Source of the DNA: an uncultured Lachnospiraceae bacterium | Lineage (GTDB): Bacteria > Bacillota > Clostridia > Lachnospirales > Lachnospiraceae | Assembly (NCBI GenBank): GCA_910578845.1 | Contig: CAJTSL010000026.1 | Span: 1-51,306, forward strand | Length of the DNA stretch: 51,306 nucleotides | Direction of reading: 5' to 3' | Shown here: piece after piece, positions 16,184-24,129 of the stretch | Position numbering within the stretch: the first letter of the stretch is position 1 | Layout of the letters: each line of letters starts with the position of its first letter | Translations under genes and position numbers: made by a program | The notes under the pieces: generated by a model | What the model was told of the DNA's origin: nothing | The model's input: the letters and a program-made list of their open reading frames with translations, nothing else | Database searches by the model: none

Positions 16184-17500
16184 TTATTCGGCTTGTTCCC
16201 CGGCTGCCTTTTCCGGCAGGATACAGTCCACGAAGCGTTGGGCGAGGAGTTCACGGCCTGCGTCGTTGAAGTGGATATAATCTGTCATATAGTCTAAATA
16301 GTTGTCTTCATTGATGGAGCCGTAGAAATTATCAATCCATGAAACGCCACAATCGAGCGTAACATCTAACTCTTTCTGTAGATAATGGCTTAGCGTGCCA
16401 TGCCCTAAATCAACGCGGTCCCCATTCTGGAAATTGCCTTCGTCATTGATGCTATGGCAGAATGTGTGGGACATCACGACAATCCGGATAAATGGATACG
16501 TTTCCTGGATTTTGGTGATCGCGCTTCGGAGCGCGCCTGTATAAGCGACAATGGAAAACGGATCATTTGGGTCGTCACTCGGGATCTTGTTGATATAATC
16601 AATGCCGTCATACATAATGCAGATGATATCAACGCTGTCCATATCTAGATTCTGCAGCATCTCTACATTCGGGACGAAATCAGGGTCATAGCTGCAATAC
16701 GCAGCAGCCAGGACGCGGTCGAAATCCCTGGTGCAAATAGCTTCCGCCAGATAAGACAGGCTTAAGGCGTCCATCCAGTAGCCGTCATTATAAATTGCCT
16801 GGGTAGCGCCGATGGTCGTGCCTGTAAAAGAGGCATTGTAAACGGTAGCGCCGGATTTTGCCGCAATTTGCTCGGCAAGGCCATGTTCGCCTTTGTTCAA
16901 GGAGAAAGGATCGTTCCCAAGACAGAGGATCGTTGTGACACCATCGTCTTGACGGCCTTCCAGTTTATCTGGAGCCAGGGGGATGATACTGTCTAACACT
17001 TCCACGTCGAAATCCGTTGTCTGATAGTTCGGGTCATAATCGGACGGAGTGCCTTTGTTCCATTTATACAGCTTGTACGCACAAGTAATGATGATTATGG
17101 CAATTGCCCCTAGCAATATCATGTGTAGGTTGATACGCAGCTTTGGCTTTTCCTCAGCCTCTGCTGCCGCTTTACTTGCCGGCGTTTTTTTCTTAGCAGG
17201 TTTTGTGCCGTTAGGCTGCGGCTTTGTATTTTTAGCCTGTGTCTTTGTGTCTGTATCGTTAGCCTGTGACTTTGCGCCGTTGGCTTGCGGCTTTGTATTT
17301 TTGGCCTGTGCCTTTGTGTCGTTAGCCTGTGGTTTTGCGCCGTTGGCTTGTGGTTTTGTGTTTTTGGCCTGTGTCTTTGTGTCGTTAGCCTGTGATTTTG
17401 TGTCCGTTAGCGGCGGCTTTTTTTTCTTTGCTTGCACATTCTTATTGGCGGTTGTTTCCTCATGGGATACAACTGTGTTTTTTTCTGTATCTTGATTCAT
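16184..17500 (-). CDS. Membrane-anchored SGNH-like protein with heptapeptide repeats, GDS serine not evident
   Basis: 438 residues from the ATG at 17500, preceded by GGAGG 5 nt upstream; an in-frame ATG at 17512 contains that ribosome site and is unlikely to be used. Residues 36-100 are nine near-identical heptads of the type xQANDTK, xQAKNTK and PQANGAK, a basic cytoplasmic tail. A helix (about 133-150) leads to an outer SGNH-like domain. Block I reads CLGNDPFSLN instead of GDS, so the usual nucleophile is missing or displaced. The rest looks conserved: ATVYNASFTGTTIGA, MYDGIDY and DYIHFNDAGREL with the Asp/His pair. It may be a glycan-binding relative rather than an esterase. Confidence 0.75.
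   Translation of the reverse strand: MNQDTEKNTVVSHEETTANKNVQAKKKKPPLTDTKSQANDTKTQAKNTKPQANGAKPQANDTKAQAKNTKPQANGAKSQANDTDTKTQAKNTKPQPNGTKPAKKKTPASKAAAEAEEKPKLRINLHMILLGAIAIIIITCAYKLYKWNKGTPSDYDPNYQTTDFDVEVLDSIIPLAPDKLEGRQDDGVTTILCLGNDPFSLNKGEHGLAEQIAAKSGATVYNASFTGTTIGATQAIYNDGYWMDALSLSYLAEAICTRDFDRVLAAAYCSYDPDFVPNVEMLQNLDMDSVDIICIMYDGIDYINKIPSDDPNDPFSIVAYTGALRSAITKIQETYPFIRIVVMSHTFCHSINDEGNFQNGDRVDLGHGTLSHYLQKELDVTLDCGVSWIDNFYGSINEDNYLDYMTDYIHFNDAGRELLAQRFVDCILPEKAAGEQAE
17201..17395 (-). repeat. Coding tandem repeat (21-bp units in 63-bp triplets)
   Basis: Nine 7-codon units encode the xQAxxxK heptads of the SGNH-like protein. They group as three 21-residue triplets in the order NDTK, KNTK, NGAK (the last ends PNGTK), with a 2-codon insertion in the seventh unit. 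High identity between triplets suggests recent duplication. Confidence 0.85.
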
Positions 17501-17640
17501 AGTTACCTCCATTTAGACAATTGGGATTTGGAGCGTATTATCCGTGCTTGTCTTCTAGTCTGCTTCTTAAAGTTATATTTTACTATGAATAGGTATAAAA
17601 ATCCATTTATTCACAAAATTTTAAGAAAATTGTAAGAAAG

Positions 17641-17683
17641 AAAGAGTACTGCCAATGTGACTGCGCAATTGGTAGTACTCTTT
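17641..17683 (-). terminator. Rho-independent terminator for the zinc-ribbon gene
   Basis: On the minus strand AAAGAGTACTACCAATT pairs with a nearly complementary arm (one mismatch or wobble, about 16 bp) across a loop of roughly 9 nt. It is followed by a TCTTTCTT pyrimidine tract. It lies about 58 nt past the stop at 17742. Confidence 0.75.
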
Positions 17684-17741
17684 GTGGTTGCTGTCTTCCT
17701 TCCGGTTCCACAACAGTTCTCGGATAACGGAAACGGTGTTG

Positions 17742-18065
17742 TCAGATAGCGGATACAGCATTGCCTATGTTGTGTTCGCCTGCCAGCGTGTAGGTAATGA
17801 TTGCAGTTTGGGGGAGCTGAGCATGAAGCTCTTTGTACCATTTACTGTATTTGTACATACGGTAAGTGGTGCTTAAATCTCGGAGCTGTGTATCATCCGA
17901 TAACTGGGAGAGAAACTGTTCCCTCTCTGACCGGTTCATAGAGACATAGTCCATGTAAGAGATCTTTAACTCCGTAATGCTTTCATTACAGTTCGGGCAG
18001 GAACGTTTATGTCCATTTAACATATGGACATGGTGGCAACGCTTACAATAGTGCATGTACATCAT
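17742..18065 (-). CDS. Small zinc-ribbon protein
   Basis: 107 residues. The N-terminus holds two CxxC pairs (C7/C10 and C23/C26), a zinc ribbon of the rubredoxin-like kind. The rest is a helical, tyrosine-rich stretch (MDYVSMNRSEREQFLSQL, then TYRMYKYSKWYKEL) and a short hydrophobic end. AGGGG lies about 8 nt before the first ATG. On the minus strand a TTGACT box about 80 nt upstream, with CACAAT 17 nt further on, could be its promoter. It has its own terminator, so it is a single-gene unit divergent from the large lysozyme gene. I do not recognise a specific family. DNA, RNA or protein binding is possible. Confidence 0.65.
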   Translation of the reverse strand: MMYMHYCKRCHHVHMLNGHKRSCPNCNESITELKISYMDYVSMNRSEREQFLSQLSDDTQLRDLSTTYRMYKYSKWYKELHAQLPQTAIITYTLAGEHNIGNAVSAI

Positions 18066-18232
18066 GAAAAATTCCCCTTTTCTCAGTTGATAATGTTGAA
18101 ATTGTAATGTTGCACTTATATTGTGTCAGTTCCGGATGGCAAAGTCAAGCGAATTCAGGGAGAAATTGGCAGAAAAGGGGTGTTAAGTATCGCGTATATT
18201 TGGACGTTTGCCAAAAATAACAACCGATATTC

Positions 18233-18261
18233 TTGAAGAAAAACAAGTATTATGATATAAT
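18233..18261 (+). promoter_or_regulatory. Strong sigma-A promoter with extended -10 for the core glycan operon
   Basis: TTGAAG (18233-18238), exactly 17 nt, TATAAT (18256-18261), with TG at 18253-18254 completing an extended -10. Transcription should begin near 18268. An open frame begins at the TTG inside the -35 box, but that codon cannot be on this transcript, so the start of the downstream gene is placed at 18302. Confidence 0.85.
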
Positions 18262-18301
18262 GTTACGCAAATGTAAAAAAATGAAGGGTTTACATAAGAA
18301 T

Positions 18302-21300
18302 ATGAAAAAATCAAAAAAGAAAAATGAGCTGAAAATACAAAGTGTCAGTGAAGATACATTAGAATTTTTAAGCCTGGATGATGAGACAATAGAAGCATAC
18401 GGACGACAGATGAAGTCTGCCCATGCAAAGAAAAAGAATAGCCTTCATAAGAAAAATGAAACCACAAGAAAACGGGAAGTTTATGCAGAAGTGGAAGAGG
18501 AAGACGAGGAAGAAGACGGCAGATATTACCGCGTAAGTGACGAAGAAGAGGAAGAAGAGGAAGACGACGACAGATACTACCGTGTAAGTGACGAAGAAGA
18601 GGAGGACGAGGAAGAAGACGACGACAGATACTACCGTATGCGAGACGAAGATGAGGATGAAGATGATGAGGAATACTATGAGATAGATGATGAGTACTAC
18701 GAGGACGAAGACGATGAGGATGATGAGGAAGAAGACGGCATTTTTGCTCGTTTTGGCGAGTTCTTGGCGAATATGAGCTCACTCGACCATGTTGTCATGA
18801 TGTTTGGCTGTTTTATTCTCATTGCCGCTGTCGCGACGGGAATCATATTCGTTGGCTCGAAGATAACGTCCAAGCAGGTAGAAGCCTTTGCGGAAATAGG
18901 CAAAGAAATAGAGCAGATCGGCGTTATTGGAGAAGGTGGCCTGGTAGCAGTATCCAATGCCGAATCTACCAGATTATCGCAGATGTTTGATGTAGAGCAG
19001 GATGCAGGAAATGGAACAGGAACGGGCGCTGAAGGCGGAGGCGGGTCTCAGAATACTGTCATTGCAGTGAATATGAAGCTCAATTCCATTAAGTCGGATA
19101 TTAAGATAAAATTTGTCAATAGCCAGAACAATAAACTAATCAACAGCGTGCCATTTGAAGTAGAGATAACAGGGGATAATGGCAAAACGTATCAGTTAAA
19201 AGACGAGGATAAGGACGGTATCATTTATCAGACCGGAGTGAACGCCGGTAACTATACGGTGAAGGCGATAGCGCTTACGGGGGAGGAATACGCGAAGTAT
19301 CAAATGCCATCCCCGGGAACCATTCAGGTTACGGAGGCGATTGCTTATAAGAAAGTAGATGTAGCGGACGAGATTAAAACAGAGGCGGAAGTCAATGTGG
19401 CAATCGAGGACACCGCCCAACAGAACACGGTTATTGAATCGACTTTGACCAATACCGTTGAATGGGTAGAATCCACGAAGACGGAGAAGGATGCGGATAA
19501 TAATTATCAGGAAATTAAGAAAACAGATATTCCAGATCCATCTACGTTAGCCATGACGGGCGGATTTGCCAAAATGGTGGGCATCACAGCCAGAACAGTG
19601 GATCCGGGAGATACGGGAAATACAGGCGGTACAGGAGATACCGGGAATACAGGCGGCTCTGGAGATACGGGAAATACAGGAAATACAGGGGACACGGAAA
19701 ATCCGGATGGCACGGATAAACCTGATAAGCCAGAGAATCCTGATGAGACGGGAAAACCGGAGAATCCAGATAATCCGAACCCGCCGGCAACATTAACCGA
19801 TCAGGAAAAGCTAGATGCGCTTAGCCCGAAATTGAGCAGTTCGTCTCTTTCCCTGACAAAAGGGGAAGATGCATCGTTGTCTATTCAGACGACGGGCAAT
19901 GAATCCTATTCCGTTACATGGAGCAGCAGCAATGATAGCGTAGCAAGCGTAAGCGGTAGTGGGACGGTTTCGGCAAAAGGCGCCGGCAGCGCTACGGTTA
20001 CAGCGAAAATCGAAGTGGGAGCGGCATCGACGCAGTTAAGCTGTTCGGTTACGGTAAAGGAAGAAGTGGCACAGCCGTCAGATAGGGATAAACTAGACGC
20101 TTTAAGACCAGTGTTGAGCGCTACCTCCCTTTCCTTGACAAAAGGAGGCGACGCGGCTTTGACGATCTCCACAACGGGTAATGAATCCTATTCCGTTACG
20201 TGGAGCAGTAGCAATGATTCTATTGCAAGCGTAGATAACAGCGGTAAAGTGGTGGCGAAGGCAGTGGGCAGCGCTACGGTTACGGCTAAGGTCCAGGTTG
20301 GCGAGGCATCGACGCAGCTCAATTGTCTTGTGACGGTAGGCGATGCCGTACTTACTGATAAACAGAAGCTGGAAGCGTTGAAACCGACGCTTAGCAATAC
20401 ATCTCTTGCGCTGACCAAGGGAGGAGAGGCAGCTCTTTCCATTTCGGTAACAGGCAACGAGCCATATACGGTTACCTGGGGCAGCGATAATGACGCAGTG
20501 GCAAGTGTCACCAACAGCGGTAAAGTGACTGCAAAGGCAGTCGGTACTGCGAAGGTCACAGCGAAGATACAGGTAGGCAAAGAATCAGTGGATCTGGTCT
20601 GTACGGTCACTGTCGGCGACTTAACAGACAAGCAGAAACTGGATGCATTAAAGCCGACATTGAACACGACAACCCTGACATTGACAAAAGGTGGCAGTGC
20701 AGCGCTTTCTATTTCCGTGACCGGGAAGGAAGCATATACCGTTACCTGGAGCAGTGACAATGCGACGATCGCCAGTGTCAATAACACCGGTACTGTAAAA
20801 GGCGAGAAAATCGGAACAGCGAAGATTACGGCGAAGATAAAAGTCGGAACGGCAGCACTTGATCTGGTTTGTAACGTGACGGTGAGCGATGTGAAATATA
20901 CCGCGTTAAAAATTGAGGGAAGCTCATCTATACAGGTAGGCAAGACAGGGACGGTCAAAGGGACAACGACACCGGCAGGTGGTACGGTTTCCTGGACAAG
21001 TGATAATGAGAAAGTTGTTAAGATAGACAGCAAAGGAACTATGACAGGCGTGTCAGTAGGTACGGCGACGATCACCGGTACCTGTGGGGACGCCAAGAAT
21101 ACATGGAAAGTCACAGTGGTCAAAGACGTATCGGGAGATACGAAAACGAAGCTAAAGGATAGGAACGGCAACCAGATTTATGTGAAGACAAAAGAAGGAA
21201 AATACATTGAAGCTGTCTATGCCGACTATTACAAAGACCAGAAGCTTTATCTGCGCAAAGGGAACGCTTCTTACGTTTATACCGGATGGCAGACAATTGA

Positions 21301-22006
21301 CGGCGGCACCTACTTTTTTGACAAAAACGGGAATTATGTGACAGGAGAACAGGTTATCCAGGGCGCGAAATATTCATTTGGAAGCGACGGAAGATTATCG
21401 ACAGGCTCCGGCGCCATGGGCATCGACGTCTCTAAGTGGAACGGTTCTATTGACTGGAATGCTGTGAAGAATTCAGGGGTGTCTTATGTCATTATCCGTT
21501 GTGGTTATCGTGGTTCCTCATCGGGCGCTTTGATTGAAGACCCGAAGTTTAGAAGCAATATCCAGGGCGCAAAGGATGCAGGACTGAAAGTAGGCGTGTA
21601 TTTCTTCAGCCAGGCAGTCAATGAGGTGGAAGCAGTAGAGGAGGCCTCTATGGCGATCAATTTAGTCAATGGATATGGGTTGAATTATCCGATCTTCCTA
21701 GATGTTGAGGCAAGTGGCGGACGCGGGGATAAAGTGGATGCGGCGACGAGGACTGCGGTTTGTAAAGCATTTTGTAATACGATACAGAATTCCGGTTATA
21801 CAGCGGGTATTTATGCCAATAAGACATGGTTTGAGTCTTATATCCAAACAGGCAGCCTGACCGGATATAAAATCTGGCTTGCCCAGTATGCAAGCTCTCC
21901 GACTTATACGGCGACGAGATATGATATGTGGCAGTATTCTTCAAAGGGCAAGGTCAGCGGTATAAATGGCAGCGTGGATATGAATATTAGTTATATGAAT
22001 TATTGA
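18302..22006 (+). CDS. Membrane-anchored GH25 muramidase with acidic tail, Ig-like repeats and wall-binding repeats
   Basis: 1234 residues from the ATG at 18302 (GAAGGG about 13 nt upstream, a long spacing). Order: basic start; acidic tyrosine-rich cytoplasmic tail with repeated RYYRVSDEEEE blocks (about 63-147); membrane helix (166-186); a SpaA-like beta domain with a DEDKDG loop (about 265-375); a Gly/Thr/Asn/Asp/Pro linker (436-496); four Big_2-like Ig repeats of about 90 residues (500-865) and a divergent fifth (866-945); a segment like choline-type wall-binding repeats (YTGWQTIDGGTYFFDKNG, about 985-1035); and a C-terminal GH25 domain with D1042 and the DVE pair D1134/E1136. Likely cuts or binds peptidoglycan outside the cell. 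First gene of the core operon; rfbB starts 20 nt after it. Confidence 0.9.
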   Translation: MKKSKKKNELKIQSVSEDTLEFLSLDDETIEAYGRQMKSAHAKKKNSLHKKNETTRKREVYAEVEEEDEEEDGRYYRVSDEEEEEEEDDDRYYRVSDEEEEDEEEDDDRYYRMRDEDEDEDDEEYYEIDDEYYEDEDDEDDEEEDGIFARFGEFLANMSSLDHVVMMFGCFILIAAVATGIIFVGSKITSKQVEAFAEIGKEIEQIGVIGEGGLVAVSNAESTRLSQMFDVEQDAGNGTGTGAEGGGGSQNTVIAVNMKLNSIKSDIKIKFVNSQNNKLINSVPFEVEITGDNGKTYQLKDEDKDGIIYQTGVNAGNYTVKAIALTGEEYAKYQMPSPGTIQVTEAIAYKKVDVADEIKTEAEVNVAIEDTAQQNTVIESTLTNTVEWVESTKTEKDADNNYQEIKKTDIPDPSTLAMTGGFAKMVGITARTVDPGDTGNTGGTGDTGNTGGSGDTGNTGNTGDTENPDGTDKPDKPENPDETGKPENPDNPNPPATLTDQEKLDALSPKLSSSSLSLTKGEDASLSIQTTGNESYSVTWSSSNDSVASVSGSGTVSAKGAGSATVTAKIEVGAASTQLSCSVTVKEEVAQPSDRDKLDALRPVLSATSLSLTKGGDAALTISTTGNESYSVTWSSSNDSIASVDNSGKVVAKAVGSATVTAKVQVGEASTQLNCLVTVGDAVLTDKQKLEALKPTLSNTSLALTKGGEAALSISVTGNEPYTVTWGSDNDAVASVTNSGKVTAKAVGTAKVTAKIQVGKESVDLVCTVTVGDLTDKQKLDALKPTLNTTTLTLTKGGSAALSISVTGKEAYTVTWSSDNATIASVNNTGTVKGEKIGTAKITAKIKVGTAALDLVCNVTVSDVKYTALKIEGSSSIQVGKTGTVKGTTTPAGGTVSWTSDNEKVVKIDSKGTMTGVSVGTATITGTCGDAKNTWKVTVVKDVSGDTKTKLKDRNGNQIYVKTKEGKYIEAVYADYYKDQKLYLRKGNASYVYTGWQTIDGGTYFFDKNGNYVTGEQVIQGAKYSFGSDGRLSTGSGAMGIDVSKWNGSIDWNAVKNSGVSYVIIRCGYRGSSSGALIEDPKFRSNIQGAKDAGLKVGVYFFSQAVNEVEAVEEASMAINLVNGYGLNYPIFLDVEASGGRGDKVDAATRTAVCKAFCNTIQNSGYTAGIYANKTWFESYIQTGSLTGYKIWLAQYASSPTYTATRYDMWQYSSKGKVSGINGSVDMNISYMNY
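18519..18650 (+). repeat. Coding repeats of the acidic RYYRVSDEEEE tail
   Basis: Three near-identical blocks encode D-x-RYYRVSDEEEE-type segments (the third reads RYYRMRDEDED), separated by runs of GAA/GAG/GAC codons. Such purine-rich repeats are prone to length change. Confidence 0.8.
19799..20896 (+). repeat. Four tandem Ig-like (Big_2) repeat units in the GH25 gene
   Basis: Units start at 19799, 20081, 20357 and 20627, each opening with a D-x-x-KL-x-AL-P-L motif, then L-L/T-LTKG, VTW-S-N, ASV and a VTAKI/V-VG ending. Protein identity between units is high, consistent with expansion by duplication. Confidence 0.9.
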
Positions 22007-22026
22007 GAAAAGGAGATTATGGGAAA

Positions 22027-23106
22027 ATGAGAACATATCTTGTGACAGGAGGCGCCGGGTTTATTGGGGCGAATTATATTCATTATATGTTTGGGAAGTA
22101 CGGGAATGAGATTCGGATCATTAACGTTGATGCCCTGACATACGCGGGCAATCTGGAGAACTTAAAGGATGTGGAAGAAAGAGACAATTATAGTTTCGTA
22201 AAGGCTGATATCTGCGATAAAGAAGCGATTAGCCGTATCTTTGCAGAAAATGAGATTGACAGGGTAGTGCATTTTGCAGCGGAGAGCCATGTAGACAGAA
22301 GCATTGTGAACCCGGAAGTGTTCGTACAGACCAATGTGCTAGGCACAGCGGTTATGTTAAATTGTGCCAAAGCCGCATGGCAATTGCCGGACGGCACTTA
22401 TAAGGCGGATAAGAAATTTTTGCATGTCTCTACAGATGAAGTATACGGCTCCTTAGACGATGACGGCGGCTATTTCTATGAAACGACGCCATATGCGCCG
22501 CATAGTCCCTATTCTGCAAGCAAAGCAAGCGCGGACATGTTGGTGAAGTCCTATATGGATACTTATCATTTCCCGGCGAATATTACGAATTGCTCGAATA
22601 ATTATGGGCCGTACCAGTTCCCGGAGAAGCTGATACCGCTTATCATTAATAATGCTTTGCAAGGAAAGAAGCTTCCGGTATACGGTGACGGCAAAAATGT
22701 ACGTGACTGGCTCTATGTGGAAGACCATGCGAAAGCAATTGATATGGTACAGGAGAAAGGAAAGCTGTTCGAGACTTACAATGTTGGCGGCCACAATGAG
22801 AAACAGAACATCGAAATCATCAAGATCATATTAGAAACGTTACAGGATATGTTAGCTGACGATGATCCGAGAAAAGCGCATGTCAGCGAGGATCTGATCA
22901 CTTATGTGGAGGACCGGAAAGGACATGACAGACGTTATGCCATCGCGCCCGATAAGATCAGCAAAGAAATCGGGTGGGAGCCTGAAACGATGTTCAAAGA
23001 TGGTATCAGGCGTACGATCCAGTGGTTCTTTGAGCATGAAGATTGGATGAAGAATGTGACAAGCGGTGATTATCAAAAGTATTATACGGAGATGTATCAT
23101 ATATAA
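22027..23106 (+). CDS. rfbB: dTDP-glucose 4,6-dehydratase
   Basis: 359 residues; converts dTDP-glucose to dTDP-4-keto-6-deoxyglucose, the second step of the dTDP-rhamnose pathway. An extended SDR fold is visible: the NAD site TGGAGFIG (7-14), catalytic STDEVYG with T136, D137 and E138, and the YxxxK pair Y162/K166 in YSASK. NNYGPYQFPEKLIP and GDGKNVRDWLYV are signature segments of the family. GGAG lies about 11 nt before the ATG at 22027; the frame is open 8 codons further back to a TTG that overlaps the lysozyme stop. It is co-transcribed with the GH25 gene upstream, and rfbA follows after a 153-nt gap with short repeats. Confidence 0.96.
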   Translation: MRTYLVTGGAGFIGANYIHYMFGKYGNEIRIINVDALTYAGNLENLKDVEERDNYSFVKADICDKEAISRIFAENEIDRVVHFAAESHVDRSIVNPEVFVQTNVLGTAVMLNCAKAAWQLPDGTYKADKKFLHVSTDEVYGSLDDDGGYFYETTPYAPHSPYSASKASADMLVKSYMDTYHFPANITNCSNNYGPYQFPEKLIPLIINNALQGKKLPVYGDGKNVRDWLYVEDHAKAIDMVQEKGKLFETYNVGGHNEKQNIEIIKIILETLQDMLADDDPRKAHVSEDLITYVEDRKGHDRRYAIAPDKISKEIGWEPETMFKDGIRRTIQWFFEHEDWMKNVTSGDYQKYYTEMYHI

Positions 23107-23112
23107 AGAACG

Positions 23113-23190
23113 TGTTAGCAATAAAGACTATGCTAGTGATAAAAAATGCTAACGATAAAAAAATGCTAGCGATAAAGAATAGGATAGCAA
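23113..23190 (+). repeat. 16-18-bp degenerate tandem repeat between rfbB and rfbA
   Basis: Units with the core TGCTAGCGATAAA begin near 23113, 23131, 23147 and 23164, and a decayed fifth (GGATAGCAAATG) follows. They occupy half of the 153-nt gap. TGCCATTGGCA, a small palindrome, follows at about 23199-23209. Confidence 0.7.
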
Positions 23191-23259
23191 ATGCCCGTGC
23201 CATTGGCATGGCGTAACTGGAAAAGGGAGAATTAGTTGGGAGAAGGGAAGGCTAAGGCT

Positions 23260-24129
23260 ATGAAGGGAATTATTTTGGCAGGCGGTTCAGGGACACGGTT
23301 ATATCCGTTGACAAAGGCGATTTCGAAGCAGATTATGCCTGTATATGATAAGCCGATGATCTATTATCCGTTGTCGATCCTGATGTTAGCGGGGATCCGG
23401 GAGATCCTGATCATTTCTACACCAAGGGATCTTCCCGTGTTCGAAGAGCTTTTCGGAAGTGGAGAGCAGCTTGGCCTGCGGATGGAATACGCGGTACAGG
23501 AGTCCCCAAGAGGACTGGCGGATGCGTTTATCATCGGAGCTGATTTCATCGGTTCCGACAGCGTGGCATTGGTGCTTGGCGATAATATTTTCTACGGGCA
23601 GAGTTTCTCGAAAGTATTAAAAGAAGTGGCTTCCAGGGAAAAAGGAGCGACGATTTTTGGCTATTATGTCAGGGATCCCAGAGAATACGGCGTAGTAGAA
23701 TTTGACGGAAACGGCATGGCGTTATCTATTGAAGAGAAACCCGAACATCCGAGAAGCAACTATGCGGTTCCGGGACTGTATTTCTATGATAATGACGTCG
23801 TAGAGATTGCAGCGCATGTGAAACCGTCGGCACGCGGTGAGATTGAGATCACAAGCATCAACAATGAATATCTAAGAAGAGGGGACTTGCGTGTGGAGAC
23901 ATTAGGCAGAGGCTTTGCCTGGCTCGATACGGGGAACCATGATTCTCTTCTGGATGCGGCTGATTTCGTGGCGGCATTCCAGAAACGGCAGGGACTTTAT
24001 ATTTCTTGCATAGAAGAAATTGCGTATAAGAGAGGATTTATTGACAAAGAGCAGCTCTTAAATTTAGCAGAGCCGCTTCTGAAGACAAATTATGGGAAAT
24101 ATCTGGTAGAGGTTGCAAATGGGCTCTAA
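23260..24129 (+). CDS. rfbA: Glucose-1-phosphate thymidylyltransferase
   Basis: 289 residues; makes dTDP-glucose from glucose-1-phosphate and dTTP, the first step towards dTDP-rhamnose. The N-terminus MKGIILAGGSGTRLYPLT is the nucleotidyltransferase loop, followed by KQIMPVYDKPMIYYPL, VLGDNIFYG with the metal-binding aspartate, and the FAWLDTGNHDSLLDA product-site motif. Length is typical for RmlA. GGGAAGG lies about 8 nt before the ATG at 23260; the frame opens 8 codons earlier without a ribosome site. It overlaps the next GH25 gene by 11 nt, so their translation is coupled. Confidence 0.96.
   Translation: MKGIILAGGSGTRLYPLTKAISKQIMPVYDKPMIYYPLSILMLAGIREILIISTPRDLPVFEELFGSGEQLGLRMEYAVQESPRGLADAFIIGADFIGSDSVALVLGDNIFYGQSFSKVLKEVASREKGATIFGYYVRDPREYGVVEFDGNGMALSIEEKPEHPRSNYAVPGLYFYDNDVVEIAAHVKPSARGEIEITSINNEYLRRGDLRVETLGRGFAWLDTGNHDSLLDAADFVAAFQKRQGLYISCIEEIAYKRGFIDKEQLLNLAEPLLKTNYGKYLVEVANGL

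Noticed and set aside
17049..17495. Plus-strand frame of 148 codons with repeated CGFVFLAC-type motifs
   Set aside because: It is the antisense of the heptad-repeat region of the SGNH-like gene; its repeats are explained by the minus-strand coding repeats.
20188..21171. Long minus-strand open frame (327 codons) opposite the Ig repeats
   Set aside because: It mirrors the repetitive Val/Thr/Ser codons of the GH25 gene, has no ribosome site and looks like low-complexity antisense of a clear coding gene.
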